Part shown: in pieces, positions 1 to 12,590 of the stretch
Numbering within the stretch: position 1 is the stretch's first letter
How the letters are laid out: every line of letters begins with the position of its first letter
Source of the DNA: Megalobrama amblycephala
Taxonomy: Eukaryota; Chordata; Actinopteri; Cypriniformes; Xenocyprididae
Reading direction: 5' to 3'
NCBI RefSeq assembly: GCF_018812025.1
Contig: NC_063061.1
Coordinates: 31,535,655-31,599,654 of the forward strand
Length of the DNA: 64,000 bases
Notes under the pieces: generated by a model
Seen by the model: the letters and a program-made list of their open reading frames with translations, nothing else
The model's database searches: none
Told to the model about the DNA's origin: nothing
Translations under genes and position numbers: made by a program

Positions 1-3000
1 AAACGTTTAAAAGCTTACATGTCTACTACCAACAACAATGTAAAAGATTTTATATACCGAGCAGTTATCAAAAATTTTATAGTAAAATGACAGCCCGGCC
101 ACACTTTAATGGTGAAGAAAATATAGACAGCTAACTAATCGTTAATCTGTGACGACTCATCAAGCATCATACTCATCATAAAATTGGACAAATAATCTAG
201 ATTATACATTTTGCAACGTGGATGTAAAAGGATTCCATATTGTAGATGTAACACACCTGAACTCGCTCTCATTAGAGATCGTCCTCCTCCTCCTCCGGTA
301 ACCGTAGAGCACGAGGTGAGCGCGAAAATTGAGTGCTGGTGATGATGACGAAAGCGCGTGGAAAGTCCCAACTTCTTTTTTGGTTTTTATTGGCGGTTGG
401 CAACCTAGCTTATTGGTGCATTATCGCCACCAACTGGAATGGAATATGGATCAAGTTGTTTGCTTTTATAATTTATATTTAGTTAAATTAAAGGTAGGCA
501 CAGTTAAATTACATTAATTTATACAAATATAAATAAACATAAAAACCAAGCAATGGAAAGTCCCAACTCCCAAGATGTCCACTGAAGATGACGAAAACTT
601 TTGCAACTGTTTTTTTCTTCTTCTTAAAAAAGCATTACTGCAGAAGTCATAGGAACATTCAATAACAGTGATCTACCTTAAAAAAAAAAAAAAAAAACAC
701 AGTATCTTATTGGACCTCTAAAATTCACAGCAATTATGCATGCTCGCATGCTCCCACGTGGCAAAAATACAGTTATGCTGTAAAATTAAAAAAACAGTCG
801 TCTACTGTAAATATTTACTGTAAAAACTACAGCAATTTTTAACAGTGTACATCTATGGTATCATTATATCAGTACCTGGATAATGTAAATGTAACATACC
901 CATGAATGTATTTTATAGAAGCATTTTATTGCTGAAAATATTTAACATTTATAAAATGCATTAACTATTTGAATTTGCCTTTCATTTAGTTACAGTAAAA
1001 GTGAACAATAAACACAATATTGTATTGTATTAAAGTTGAGAATGTAAAATGTTATTTTTTTCCCCCTATTCTTTAAAGAAACATATTTTCACATGGAATT
1101 TTATCTCATCTCTTGGTTTGTAAAAGAATACTTCATCATATCGATTTGTGTAGTTATATTTCACTATAATAGATTGCCTCTGTAACTGGATATATTTTTT
1201 TCTCACAATTAACTGATTTTTATACTGTTGTGCAGTAGTTTGGGGACTACATTTGTCTTTGACACTAAATATTGGAATATGATTACAAAATCGAGTACAT
1301 TCATTATGCTTTTATTTATATTTATTTTAATTCCAAGAGTTCAAATGGTGAAGAATGGTATAAATAAGTGATTAAATGTATACCTTTAATATACTACATA
1401 TCTACTGTAAATGTTAGAAGCACTTTAGTAGATGCAATTATATCTCTTTCAAATATATTTATGCATCAGTTTAAAACACAAAGGAGTCTTTCGTTGTAAA
1501 ATGTGATTTTTATTATATTTAATTAGATTAATTATTAAGGAATCTTTCTCGTCAGCCGGAACCGAAGGAGATCTGTCGTCATTTACCATAAATGGACAAG
1601 TAAGCGTGACGCATCTGTTCAGCTGTGTTGTGATTGGCTGTGACTCTATCGCAGAACTCGCTGTGATTGGACTACCTTTCAACCCATATAAAACGGCGCT
1701 TTATCTTACAAAGTTTGTTTTAGTGTGAATATTACGTTACTCATACATTAAGTTAACTATAAAGTGTTTCCATGTTGTGAGAAATTACTCCTTTACCGAG
1801 ATCCCAACCCTAACCCTAGCTTCTCAATGAACTACAGCGCCATGTTTCCCGTTCATTGATAGAATGACAGAGACATATGGGTAATGTAGTTTAAAACGTT
1901 TAGTAAAGAAATGATAAATGTTAAAATAATAAGATCTTTAATGGACAACTCGATATCTAAATATGTTTATTGTGCAAACATTTATTACATATATGAGGGA
2001 CAGGCTGAAATTTAATATTTTACTGTAATCACTATTAAAAAACCTTTATGCCAGCTTTCCATGTATGTCTGAAAACTGTGCCCAACATTATTTAGTAATC
2101 ATAGCATAAGCAGTTGTCCTGTTGATTTTCTCTTTGATACGCTAACCGGACTTTGAGTTACAACCATTTGAAATGTGCATTTCTTTGCTCTTCCAGGGGC
2201 CGGTACTGGCCCCTTGGGGGTGGAAGGGCATTAAAATCTACACAGGTGTGTACTCCTCATCATGGATAACAAACTTTGTTGAATCACATTTAAATATTGC
2301 AGTATTTTATCATTTCCTCATTTTCCATTCTAACATCATGCTTGTATAGGTTTTTGATGGGTATTGTGAGACCATCTGATGAAATATGGAAATATTATAA
2401 CAAAATGTTGTAATACAATAATAATAATAATAATAATAATAGATTAATTGAATAGTAGTTGATTATTTCTTTGCTTTTTTTTTTGTATGAACACCAATAA
2501 ATATAATGGATGAACCCACAACAACTTGCCATTATCCAGCTGCCAGTGTTGGCAGTAAACTAAAAACTATTTATATTTACACTTCACTATTACTGTTACA
2601 CAAGGATAATGCACTATTCAGTAAAATAAGAAACTGTGCCAAAATGTCATTATCACCCCCTCTTCTTGCTCCTCACATGCCTGACATCAGTAATGTCCAG
2701 CTGTCATTTTGAATGCAGTAGTAGATGTACCAGAATGATCAACATCGATCTTCTTCAGTTCTGCTTGAAGTGTTTGTATCAGTATAACCCCACTGCAGCC
2801 TCTCTTTATTCACTTCCCTTTATTTATCTGGAAACTGCCATCCTTGTCACAACATGAAAGTATATGCAACTTTTGGTGCATTGTTGTCCCAAATATCATG
2901 AATTAGATCGAAAATATTTATGTAATATATATTTATGTATTAATAAGTAAAACAATCATGGAAATTATATGTCATTTTTTTAAATTATGAAATAAACTTT

Positions 3001-3083
3001 ACTCTACCAAACACCACGTTCACCATAATTTATTACACAACACTTTATTGGAGGATACAGCATAAGGTTGAAATTTGCATAAA
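1..3083. repeat. Copy 1 of a near-identical 3.08 kb direct duplication
   Basis: Bases 1-3083 reappear at 3690-6771 with an offset of 3689. I see only a substitution inside an A-run (680-697 against 4369-4386) and one C lost from a C-run (near 2787) over 3 kb. The left boundary lies outside the window. The unit has no convincing ORF: the longest stop-free stretches are under 80 codons and resemble no known protein. It holds a promoter-like patch (1633-1693), an AAT microsatellite (2417-2441), and an exon-like piece at 2198-2244 with a polypyrimidine tract plus AG before it and GTGTGT after it. Confidence 0.95.
1633..1693 (+). promoter_or_regulatory. Paired reverse CCAAT boxes plus TATA box (copy 1)
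   Basis: ATTGG (reverse CCAAT) occurs at 1633-1637 and 1666-1670, 33 bases apart, followed by TATAAAA at 1687-1693. Two NF-Y-type sites at this spacing just upstream of a TATA box are typical of strong RNA polymerase II core promoters such as histone genes. No histone or other ORF follows, so any transcript would be non-coding or spliced. The promoter role is inference. Confidence 0.4.
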
Positions 3084-3175
3084 TAACTTAAAAAAAATAT
3101 AGACTTCACAAGCTAATAAATGCACAGCAATAAAGCATGTGCACTGCAAACTAACGTTAGTCAAGTTAAACACTA

Positions 3176-3647
3176 CACTCTAAAAAATGCTGGGTTAAAA
3201 ACAACCCAAGTTGGGTTGAAAATGGACAAACCCAGCGGCTGGGTTAAATGTTTGCCCAACGTGCTGGGTAGTTTTATTTAACCCAAAAATTGTTTAAAAT
3301 TACTGTATGGCAGGCTTAAAATGAACCCAAAATAGGTTGGAAATTAAAAATCAGACACATAATTACTAGAGGCAACAATAATAATCAAAAGATGAGCATT
3401 TATTAATAAGCAATTTAATAAATGTTTATTGTTTAAGTATTATTCAAATGTTTGTTTATTAAACATATTAATAAATATTAATTTCCAACATATTATGGGT
3501 TCATTTTAAGCAAGAAATACAGTAATTGTTTAACAATTTTTGGGTTAAATGAAACTACCCAACCGCTGGGTCAAAACAACCCAATCGCTGGGTTTGTCCA
3601 TTTTCAACCCAACTTGGGTTGTTTTTAACCCAGCATTTTTTAGAGTG
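3176..3647. mobile_element. MITE with long terminal inverted repeats and TA target duplication
   Basis: The left end begins CACTCTAAAAAATGCTGGG and the right end is its reverse complement, ending TTTTTTAGAGTG. The inverted repeats run about 60-75 bases and contain several AACCCA/TGGGTT blocks. TA dinucleotides flank both ends (3174-3175 and 3648-3649). The element is 472 bp, has no ORF and sits in the unique segment between the two direct-repeat copies. The TA target suggests Tc1/mariner-type mobilisation; the family is not certain. Confidence 0.8.
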
Positions 3648-3689
3648 TATTTAACTGCATAAAACCTACACAATCAAGTTAAAAGCTTA

Positions 3690-6600
3690 AAACGTTTAAA
3701 AGCTTACATGTCTACTACCAACAACAATGTAAAAGATTTTATATACCGAGCAGTTATCAAAAATTTTATAGTAAAATGACAGCCCGGCCACACTTTAATG
3801 GTGAAGAAAATATAGACAGCTAACTAATCGTTAATCTGTGACGACTCATCAAGCATCATACTCATCATAAAATTGGACAAATAATCTAGATTATACATTT
3901 TGCAACGTGGATGTAAAAGGATTCCATATTGTAGATGTAACACACCTGAACTCGCTCTCATTAGAGATCGTCCTCCTCCTCCTCCGGTAACCGTAGAGCA
4001 CGAGGTGAGCGCGAAAATTGAGTGCTGGTGATGATGACGAAAGCGCGTGGAAAGTCCCAACTTCTTTTTTGGTTTTTATTGGCGGTTGGCAACCTAGCTT
4101 ATTGGTGCATTATCGCCACCAACTGGAATGGAATATGGATCAAGTTGTTTGCTTTTATAATTTATATTTAGTTAAATTAAAGGTAGGCACAGTTAAATTA
4201 CATTAATTTATACAAATATAAATAAACATAAAAACCAAGCAATGGAAAGTCCCAACTCCCAAGATGTCCACTGAAGATGACGAAAACTTTTGCAACTGTT
4301 TTTTTCTTCTTCTTAAAAAAGCATTACTGCAGAAGTCATAGGAACATTCAATAACAGTGATCTACCTTAAAAAAAACAAAAAAAAACACAGTATCTTATT
4401 GGACCTCTAAAATTCACAGCAATTATGCATGCTCGCATGCTCCCACGTGGCAAAAATACAGTTATGCTGTAAAATTAAAAAAACAGTCGTCTACTGTAAA
4501 TATTTACTGTAAAAACTACAGCAATTTTTAACAGTGTACATCTATGGTATCATTATATCAGTACCTGGATAATGTAAATGTAACATACCCATGAATGTAT
4601 TTTATAGAAGCATTTTATTGCTGAAAATATTTAACATTTATAAAATGCATTAACTATTTGAATTTGCCTTTCATTTAGTTACAGTAAAAGTGAACAATAA
4701 ACACAATATTGTATTGTATTAAAGTTGAGAATGTAAAATGTTATTTTTTTCCCCCTATTCTTTAAAGAAACATATTTTCACATGGAATTTTATCTCATCT
4801 CTTGGTTTGTAAAAGAATACTTCATCATATCGATTTGTGTAGTTATATTTCACTATAATAGATTGCCTCTGTAACTGGATATATTTTTTTCTCACAATTA
4901 ACTGATTTTTATACTGTTGTGCAGTAGTTTGGGGACTACATTTGTCTTTGACACTAAATATTGGAATATGATTACAAAATCGAGTACATTCATTATGCTT
5001 TTATTTATATTTATTTTAATTCCAAGAGTTCAAATGGTGAAGAATGGTATAAATAAGTGATTAAATGTATACCTTTAATATACTACATATCTACTGTAAA
5101 TGTTAGAAGCACTTTAGTAGATGCAATTATATCTCTTTCAAATATATTTATGCATCAGTTTAAAACACAAAGGAGTCTTTCGTTGTAAAATGTGATTTTT
5201 ATTATATTTAATTAGATTAATTATTAAGGAATCTTTCTCGTCAGCCGGAACCGAAGGAGATCTGTCGTCATTTACCATAAATGGACAAGTAAGCGTGACG
5301 CATCTGTTCAGCTGTGTTGTGATTGGCTGTGACTCTATCGCAGAACTCGCTGTGATTGGACTACCTTTCAACCCATATAAAACGGCGCTTTATCTTACAA
5401 AGTTTGTTTTAGTGTGAATATTACGTTACTCATACATTAAGTTAACTATAAAGTGTTTCCATGTTGTGAGAAATTACTCCTTTACCGAGATCCCAACCCT
5501 AACCCTAGCTTCTCAATGAACTACAGCGCCATGTTTCCCGTTCATTGATAGAATGACAGAGACATATGGGTAATGTAGTTTAAAACGTTTAGTAAAGAAA
5601 TGATAAATGTTAAAATAATAAGATCTTTAATGGACAACTCGATATCTAAATATGTTTATTGTGCAAACATTTATTACATATATGAGGGACAGGCTGAAAT
5701 TTAATATTTTACTGTAATCACTATTAAAAAACCTTTATGCCAGCTTTCCATGTATGTCTGAAAACTGTGCCCAACATTATTTAGTAATCATAGCATAAGC
5801 AGTTGTCCTGTTGATTTTCTCTTTGATACGCTAACCGGACTTTGAGTTACAACCATTTGAAATGTGCATTTCTTTGCTCTTCCAGGGGCCGGTACTGGCC
5901 CCTTGGGGGTGGAAGGGCATTAAAATCTACACAGGTGTGTACTCCTCATCATGGATAACAAACTTTGTTGAATCACATTTAAATATTGCAGTATTTTATC
6001 ATTTCCTCATTTTCCATTCTAACATCATGCTTGTATAGGTTTTTGATGGGTATTGTGAGACCATCTGATGAAATATGGAAATATTATAACAAAATGTTGT
6101 AATACAATAATAATAATAATAATAATAATAGATTAATTGAATAGTAGTTGATTATTTCTTTGCTTTTTTTTTTGTATGAACACCAATAAATATAATGGAT
6201 GAACCCACAACAACTTGCCATTATCCAGCTGCCAGTGTTGGCAGTAAACTAAAAACTATTTATATTTACACTTCACTATTACTGTTACACAAGGATAATG
6301 CACTATTCAGTAAAATAAGAAACTGTGCCAAAATGTCATTATCACCCCCTCTTCTTGCTCCTCACATGCCTGACATCAGTAATGTCCAGCTGTCATTTTG
6401 AATGCAGTAGTAGATGTACCAGAATGATCAACATCGATCTTCTTCAGTTCTGCTTGAAGTGTTTGTATCAGTATAACCCACTGCAGCCTCTCTTTATTCA
6501 CTTCCCTTTATTTATCTGGAAACTGCCATCCTTGTCACAACATGAAAGTATATGCAACTTTTGGTGCATTGTTGTCCCAAATATCATGAATTAGATCGAA

Positions 6601-6771
6601 AATATTTATGTAATATATATTTATGTATTAATAAGTAAAACAATCATGGAAATTATATGTCATTTTTTTAAATTATGAAATAAACTTTACTCTACCAAAC
6701 ACCACGTTCACCATAATTTATTACACAACACTTTATTGGAGGATACAGCATAAGGTTGAAATTTGCATAAA
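3690..6771. repeat. Copy 2 of the 3.08 kb direct duplication
   Basis: Matches 1-3083 almost base for base and diverges sharply after ATTTGCATAAA near 6771. It carries its own copies of the promoter-like patch, the AAT microsatellite (6106-6130) and the exon-like piece. The near-identity means a very recent duplication or an assembly duplication. The reverse-strand polyadenylation signal AATAAA at 6731-6736 lies in this copy and could serve the candidate minus-strand gene to its right. Confidence 0.95.
5322..5382 (+). promoter_or_regulatory. Paired reverse CCAAT boxes plus TATA box (copy 2)
   Basis: Exact duplicate of the patch at 1633-1693, shifted by 3689. The two ATTGG boxes and TATAAAA (5376-5382) are unchanged. 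Confidence 0.4.
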
Positions 6772-7228
6772 GACAAATGAGATTCAAGATAAATAAAAAC
6801 GTGTCTTCAAAAATACGTTAATGTCATAATAATCCATTCACAGACTTTACTCCTATTGCACAAATGAGCGCCACAGAATCCCATCCAGTCAACTATGATC
6901 CAGAAAACAGATTTGATATTGAGTTTAAAATAAAGATTCATTATCACAGCTGAACTGGGTTCTTGCTCTTCCCTGTACACGTCTCTATCATGTTCATGTT
7001 CTTCTTCTTCTAAACAGTTTGTTCAGTTGTACTCTACAGTACAACTGATGACCAGAAGATGTGATCACTGATGTGCTGTAGCTTTTTCTCAACCAGAGGA
7101 AGAAGTCTTAACATCCCATTGTCAGGCGTTCTTCAGTCCTGGTCTAAAAGTAAAACAAAAAAACACAGACAATTCAAGTTAAGTAGTTTAATGGACAGCC
7201 AGGTCAGCTTATGTTCTGCATGATTTAA

Positions 7229-7430
7229 ACAGTGGTGGGCTACTCTGGCCCTCAGCGTCCACGGTCCTGCAGATTTAGCTCCAACCTCAAACCCAACTGC
7301 CTATAACTGTCTATAAGTACACCTGAAGACTTTGGTTAAAATTTTCAGGTGTGCTCAATTATGGTTGGAGGTAAACTCTCCACCTCAAAAAGGAGACAGC
7401 AAAAGGGCTAGAGTTGCCTGTTCCTGATTT
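7229..7430. mobile_element. Degenerate short DNA-transposon remnant
   Basis: The stretch reads like the fish non-autonomous repeat that opens with CTGGCCCTC...GTCCTGCAGATTTAGCTCCA and ends with a GGGCTAGAGTTGCC...TTCCTG tail. I recognise the style from cyprinid genomes; both ends are eroded and no target duplication is visible. Confidence 0.4.
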
Positions 7431-7522
7431 AACTTTACAAAACAGCAGTACATAATATATATATTATAATAAAAATGCAGCACAGACTGTAAGCTAAGTA
7501 CTGAACAAAAACTGTTTTACCC

Positions 7523-9860
7523 ATATTAACAGCAACCTGTTTTAAAAGATCTTTTAGAAAGGCATGCTCTCTTTTGAGCCTTGATTTCTTTCAGGACAAC
7601 ATACTCTTCTGTTTCTTGTTTCAAGAGCATAATTTGGTCAAAAACCAAGTGATAACCTGTACAATGTAAAATTGTTAAAATACTGCAATAAAAACTTTAA
7701 GGCAAGAATTAAGAATAGGCACAGGACTTACCGTACTCATGAAGAAGCCATGGCCATGCATATTTCTGCCTCTTGTGTTCCTCCGTAGCTGCACATCAGT
7801 CGTTTTTCCTCTAGGATCTTCTGTTAGTGACTTCACTTGCTATATGTTTTAAAACACAAATACAATGTTTTAGGTCTGTGCAGTATAAGGCCTTATTTCA
7901 AGCCAAAAAAACTAGGTATTACACATAATTTAAAGAACATTTACTATTTAATTCCTATTATACTATATTATATTATATTAACTCATTATCTTCCAAAGCT
8001 TCCCTGTCTGCTTTTATCTAAAAAAAACAAACAAACAAACAAACAAACAAACAAAAAAACAGAAGGAACCGTTTTTAAGAACTTTTTAAGAACTTAATAG
8101 TCCTTTGAGAGAACAACATTAAATTCTGTACTACATATTACAGCATTGCCTCAACACAAGACATACCAATGGACTTCTGTCTTCTTTGGGCATGAGATGG
8201 TCATGAGATGGTCATGTTCCTTCCTCACCCTAAACAAAGGACTTCGATGAGCTTGTTTTGATATAAGGACTGGTCTTCCTTCTCTGCACAGAAAAACAAG
8301 AAAGTCTCTACTTACTCTGTGTGCAATTACTCTTGTTCTTAAAACATACAAATTGAGACAGTTATAAATCAGTTAATTTACCATACCATCCAGGAGAGCA
8401 TTTGATGAGTAAATACTGATTTAAATATCTAGAAACTTTACCTGGAAAGGGCTGATCACGGCAGGTTTGCAGCGACTCACTAGTAGCTCTTGTGAGGGTC
8501 GGCTCTTAAAAGAGCTGTTGAGTTTGATGTTGTAGAGATCCTAAAAAGAAGGACTAAGTAATCTGCAAGTAATCCTGCAAGACAGAAAGGAAGGTAAATT
8601 TATTACATCACATTCAAGTTGTCAATTTACACATAACTGTAGGATTTCCTTCTGTAAAGAGTGTTGCATAATTAAATGTTAAATGCATTTATGTAATAAG
8701 TTCACTGATATGTGGGCATTTCCATGATTAAACATATGTCTTTAATAGCAAGCTATATTTATATTTAAAAGAATAAATAAAAAAATAACATGTTTCACAT
8801 GCAAGCAGGACATTATCAGCAGTGTAACTGATTAGATATTGAATAGACATCAGATATTCAATTATTTTGATTATGACAAAATAATTGAATATCTGATGTC
8901 ATGTGACAAGTCAAATGATAATTTCCACTCTTGCAAACAGAGGTAGTTATGAGGTGCGGAGAGACATCATGTATCATTGGAACATTTTGGGCCCAATCTG
9001 TAATCATTTTAAAGAATTCAATGGAATTAATATAAACTTTTATGTGTGGGACGTCCAACTGTCCAAGAAGGGGCACAACTGATTTACAAATAAGGTGATA
9101 AATATGTACAGGATTTGACTTTAATTTTAATTTACTGTGAGACTATTTAACAAATGCTTGATAAAATGTTTGATAAAGGGTTAAAAGCAACACATACATA
9201 CCATTGCAATTATTTGCCTTTGCAGCTTTCTGTCTCCTTCATCCATTTCCAAAAGGCCCTTTTTGTCTTTTCAGCTAAAACAAGAGAAAAGAAAATATCA
9301 TTATTTATAATATATAGGTTTATATATAAATATATATAGGAAAGAAGTTCTTATTGACCTTACAGTTTTTGGATTTAACATTATTAGGCATTAAAAGCAT
9401 GATAAGTGTTGTGGTTACTCTGTATTTACAACAAAAATCAAATTAAAACTACCAATACTGTGGTAAAAAGCATGGTAAGTGTTGTTTTTTACCGTGCTTC
9501 TACAACAAATACCATTTTGAAACTACACTTGTACTACTTTGAACCTGATATGAATATGTTATATATATTGTGCAATATATTGCACGTCACGTGACAGTGT
9601 TTAATCACCCTAGTTTAGTACTATTTAATATAGAAAACAATGAAAAGCAAAACCTTAGCGGAGGTGACAGATATAATGCAGTGACTGAACATGAGGGAGC
9701 TAACGTTAATCTGATTAATATCTGCAAACAGAAAAGACATTATATCAAACATTAGAACAGCGTATTTACGACTACTTACCAACATCCAGCACACGCGAAC
9801 TGATGCCAAATATCGCGATGTGTTCTGAAGGAGACTTCTTCAGCGTGAGAACGGGTTGAC
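7523..9860 (-). CDS. Candidate spliced gene of unknown identity (exon-like pieces)
   Basis: Not recognised. Several minus-strand segments look like exons. At about 9785-9860 a GC-richer segment with CpGs ends in a perfect GTAAGT donor. At 9202-9274 a segment between TTTTAG and GTATGT has an ATG at 9246, an in-frame stop just upstream, and codes MDEGDRKLQRQIIAM. At 8442-8540 (99 nt, phase 0) the piece codes DLYNIKLNSSFKSRPSQELL and onward. At 7732-7839 (108 nt, phase 0) it is open and ends in GTAAGT. An open piece at 8167-8283 and one near 7523-7660 that is lysine/glutamate-rich do not fit the same phase, so either an exon is missing from my model or this is a decaying gene. A last exon and 3' UTR could lie near 6950-7170. 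The splice signals are seen; the gene itself is inferred. Confidence 0.4.
8027..8053. repeat. (AAAC)n microsatellite
   Basis: About six to seven consecutive AAAC units inside an A-rich stretch. Confidence 0.85.
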
Positions 9861-10204
9861 ATTCACTGAGTGAATATTATGAAAATAGAATATATATTTC
9901 TCGCTAAAAATGTAATCAAACCTTATTTTTATGCAGAAACTAACTCAAAATATTGTTCATAGCAACCAAAACGTAGCAGTTTCACATTATTCTGGCGAGA
10001 TCAGATAAATCTTTGCAACAACGCGCAAGCGAGTGATTATGTACATTCACTGAATGAATATTATGAAAATAAAATATATATTTTTTGCTTAAAATGTAAT
10101 CAAACCTTATTTTGATGCAGAAAATAAAATATTGTTCATATCAACCAAAACGTAGCAGTTTCACATTATTCTGGCGAGATCAGAAAAATCTTTGCAACAA
10201 CGTT
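9861..10204. repeat. Tandem duplication of about 165 bp (offset 184)
   Basis: ATTCACTGAGTGAATATTAT at 9861 recurs at 10045 as ATTCACTGAATGAATATTAT. The following 150 bases, including GTAGCAGTTTCACATTATTC and GGCGAGATCAGA, are repeated with scattered substitutions and small indels. It lies directly upstream of the candidate first exon near 9785-9860, so it may duplicate promoter sequence. Confidence 0.85.
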
Positions 10205-10443
10205 AAACTCACCGCTGAAAACGCTAAACCTTTGCGGGGACTTTGATATCAGATTGCGAGCGGTTTTAAACATCAAAAACCAGTTGGAGGGCCAGATAAA
10301 AATTATCTGGGTGCCGCCATTTGACTCCCCCTGGCATAAATAATATTTTGTAGCCCGATCAGAAAAAAGGGAGTAAATAATTAAAACAAAATGAACAGCA
10401 TTAGCTGCTACGTGTGAAAAGAAACCTGCTTTGGATGTATTAT

Positions 10444-10556
10444 GTTCAGGACAAACGTAATAGCACTGCAATAAATTGGCTTTATTAGGTTAAGGACCAA
10501 CGTAATAGCACTGCTTATATTAGGTTAAGGACCAACGTAATAGCACTGCTTATATG
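10444..10556. repeat. Three short tandem repeats of a 30-36 bp unit
   Basis: Units containing GGACCAACGTAATAGCACTG occur at about 10484-10519 and 10520-10555, and a diverged unit (GGACAAACGTAATAGCACTG) starts at about 10448. The two later units are nearly identical. Confidence 0.8.
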
Positions 10557-10904
10557 TTGGCATGTAACGTAATTGCGATTTGCAAAATAGTTTCCTCAGA
10601 ACGTATTTCATGTGATACAGGGTTGGTAAATCATGTTGTTTTAGTTTGATTCCCTTGATGCTGATGTTGTTTTTGGTTTAATCCAGTGACAGAAGAGTAT
10701 CTTTTTTCAGTATTTGAATGAGTTAGTGTTAAAAGCAGGGGATTATTTGCATAATATTTGACAACTAGTCTTGTTGCTTTTGTCACTTTGATGATCTTGA
10801 ATGACTTTTGTGAACTTTGTCCTCTTAATGTGAGAGTTTGTCACTTAAACAATGAAAAATGAAATTTAAATATGTTTTAGTACCTTTATGGATCTTGAGA
10901 GAGG

Positions 10905-11070
10905 AAGTGTCATTGCTCCCTATGGAGGCCTCACGGAGCCATCGGATTTCAACAAAAATATCTTAATTTGTGTTCTGAAGATTACGGAAGGTCTTACGGG
11001 TGTGGAACGGCATGAGAGTAAGTAATAAATGACAGAATTTTCATTTTTGGGTGAACTAACCCTTTAAACA
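10905..11070. mobile_element. 3' part of a common cyprinid DNA element
   Basis: The stretch ends with the characteristic GGGTGAACTAACCCTTTAA, preceded by ATGAGAGTAAGTAATAAATG, a combination I know from abundant non-autonomous elements in cyprinid genomes. The partner terminus is not clear, so this is a fragment. A related opposite-orientation terminus starts the foldback element at 40748. Confidence 0.5.
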
Positions 11071-12222
11071 AATCAAATAGCCATTTATCTGAGAACCAGA
11101 AGTGATCTTTTGTATTATATTAATGTTGCTTTTAAAGATGTTACTGTGTAGGGGTTTGGTGTAGGGTCAGATGTCCTTGCAAAATGTTTGTTCATTTTGT
11201 TAAAAAGTTATGTGCACTATTTTTTTTCTTAACTTCAAATGTTTTAAATTAAAGTAATTAAAATATTTAAAGTAAATATTTCTTTGATCACTGTTTCTTG
11301 AGTAACAAGATTGATTTTTAAATTTTTTAAAAATAAAAAGTCTTGCAATTGTACTTATTTCAGTTATCTGATGCTGAATAATTTGTCCACACTCAATTAC
11401 GGCTTGGGTGTCAAGAAATGTTCAATAACAAGAAATCATCTAGTAATAGGTTTGCACACAAAATGAGTTACGGTAAATATAACATTTTTGGTTGTTAAAA
11501 TTATAGTCTATAATTCATTGTTGTAAAACTATTTCATTTTGAAGTTTAGTTTAACAAAGCACATTAAGGTAATCCCACCAATCAGTGCCAGAGGAAGTCG
11601 GTATATATATATCCCTCCCTCACCTCTGTCCCGCAACAGTTTAACAGCAGCACTCCACCACCCCATCGCCTCACTCTTGGCTGGTTCTTATCCCAGTGAA
11701 GGAGGGGGGAATACTCTGGGATCGGGTCAAATTCTGAGCTCAGAGCCCTGGACAGCATGCTGTAAAATAGTCCACTGTAGATAAGTTTGCAGAACCCTGG
11801 AGCAGTTTATTGAATCAAACTGATAGTGATAAAATATAATCCAAAAGAGATTTGACAGAACTGACACAATCTGGATAAGCGCAAGTGATTTTTTGATTAA
11901 CCGTCGTACCTACAATGTTTATGCACTGAGACAGACAACTACGACAGAGCGCGTACACACCTCACACGCCGGATGCCATGCGCGCGCTCAAGGCGGTTAG
12001 TGGTGTATTAGAGGTAAAAAAATTATATAAATACTGTTCGGTTTCTCGCACAAACAGTTTCGTGTCTTAGGGCATCAATGTGTCGTCACGAGCCGCAGGG
12101 TTTAATTTGGATTTGTTTGTGCATGTTTTTTTTTTTTTACTCTCATAGATTTTGTGACCATTGACATGCATTATACGAGTTAAAAATCATCATTTGTGTT
12201 CTACTGAAAAAACAAAGTCACC
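11071..12222. other. Non-coding stretch with repeat fragments
   Basis: AT-rich sequence to about 11550, then a GC-richer patch (11580-11780), then a fragment at about 12040-12222 that resembles a widespread fish repeat (CTCATAGATTTTGTGACC followed by CATTGACATGCATTATACGA). I see no supported gene. The right edge coincides with the outer end of inverted-duplication arm 1. Confidence 0.4.
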
Positions 12223-12590
12223 TACAGTACCAGACACTGGTAGCAAGCTTTTGACTACCCGTAGTGGTAGAGTGATTAAGAAACCTGTTCGTTTCAAGGA
12301 CATGATTATGTAAATGTTTGAGTATTTTTGTTGACTGTTAGTCAGTTTGGATTGAAACAATATAGTAGCATATTGTGTTCAGAGTGACCATAAAAAGGGG
12401 TTAAATCAAAAGTAATTTGTTATTTGATGAGTTCTCTAAATACTAACAAAGGGAGGGATGTAGTGTAGTGATATCGTGAGACTAGAGAGGGATCGCGAGA
12501 GTTAAGAGAGTGATCATGTAGTTGAGAGTGTGTTAATAAAAGTTCAAATAACAACGATACAGACTGGTTAATTAGACGTACAACACAACA
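12223..12590 (+). mobile_element. Ty3/Gypsy 3' remnant: Pol C-terminus, polypurine tract and LTR
   Basis: The first 90 bases code the last residues of an integrase C-terminus, including the segment VIKKPVRFKDMIM before a stop. A polypurine tract (AAAGGGAGGGATG) follows and then a 132 bp LTR at 12459-12590 starting TGTAGTGTAGTG and ending ACACAACA. The base pattern TCGAT after the LTR is the reverse complement of the ATCGA target duplication flanking the sister copy at 37950-45642, so this is the same insertion carried by the inverted duplication and cut off at the arm boundary. Confidence 0.85.

Noticed and set aside
135..371. 78-codon frame duplicated at 3824-4060
   Set aside because: No recognisable features; duplicated simply because the whole 3 kb block is.
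1806..1819. Telomere-like AACCCTAACCCTAG
   Set aside because: Only two units; similar short blocks occur inside MITEs (16550, 29720).
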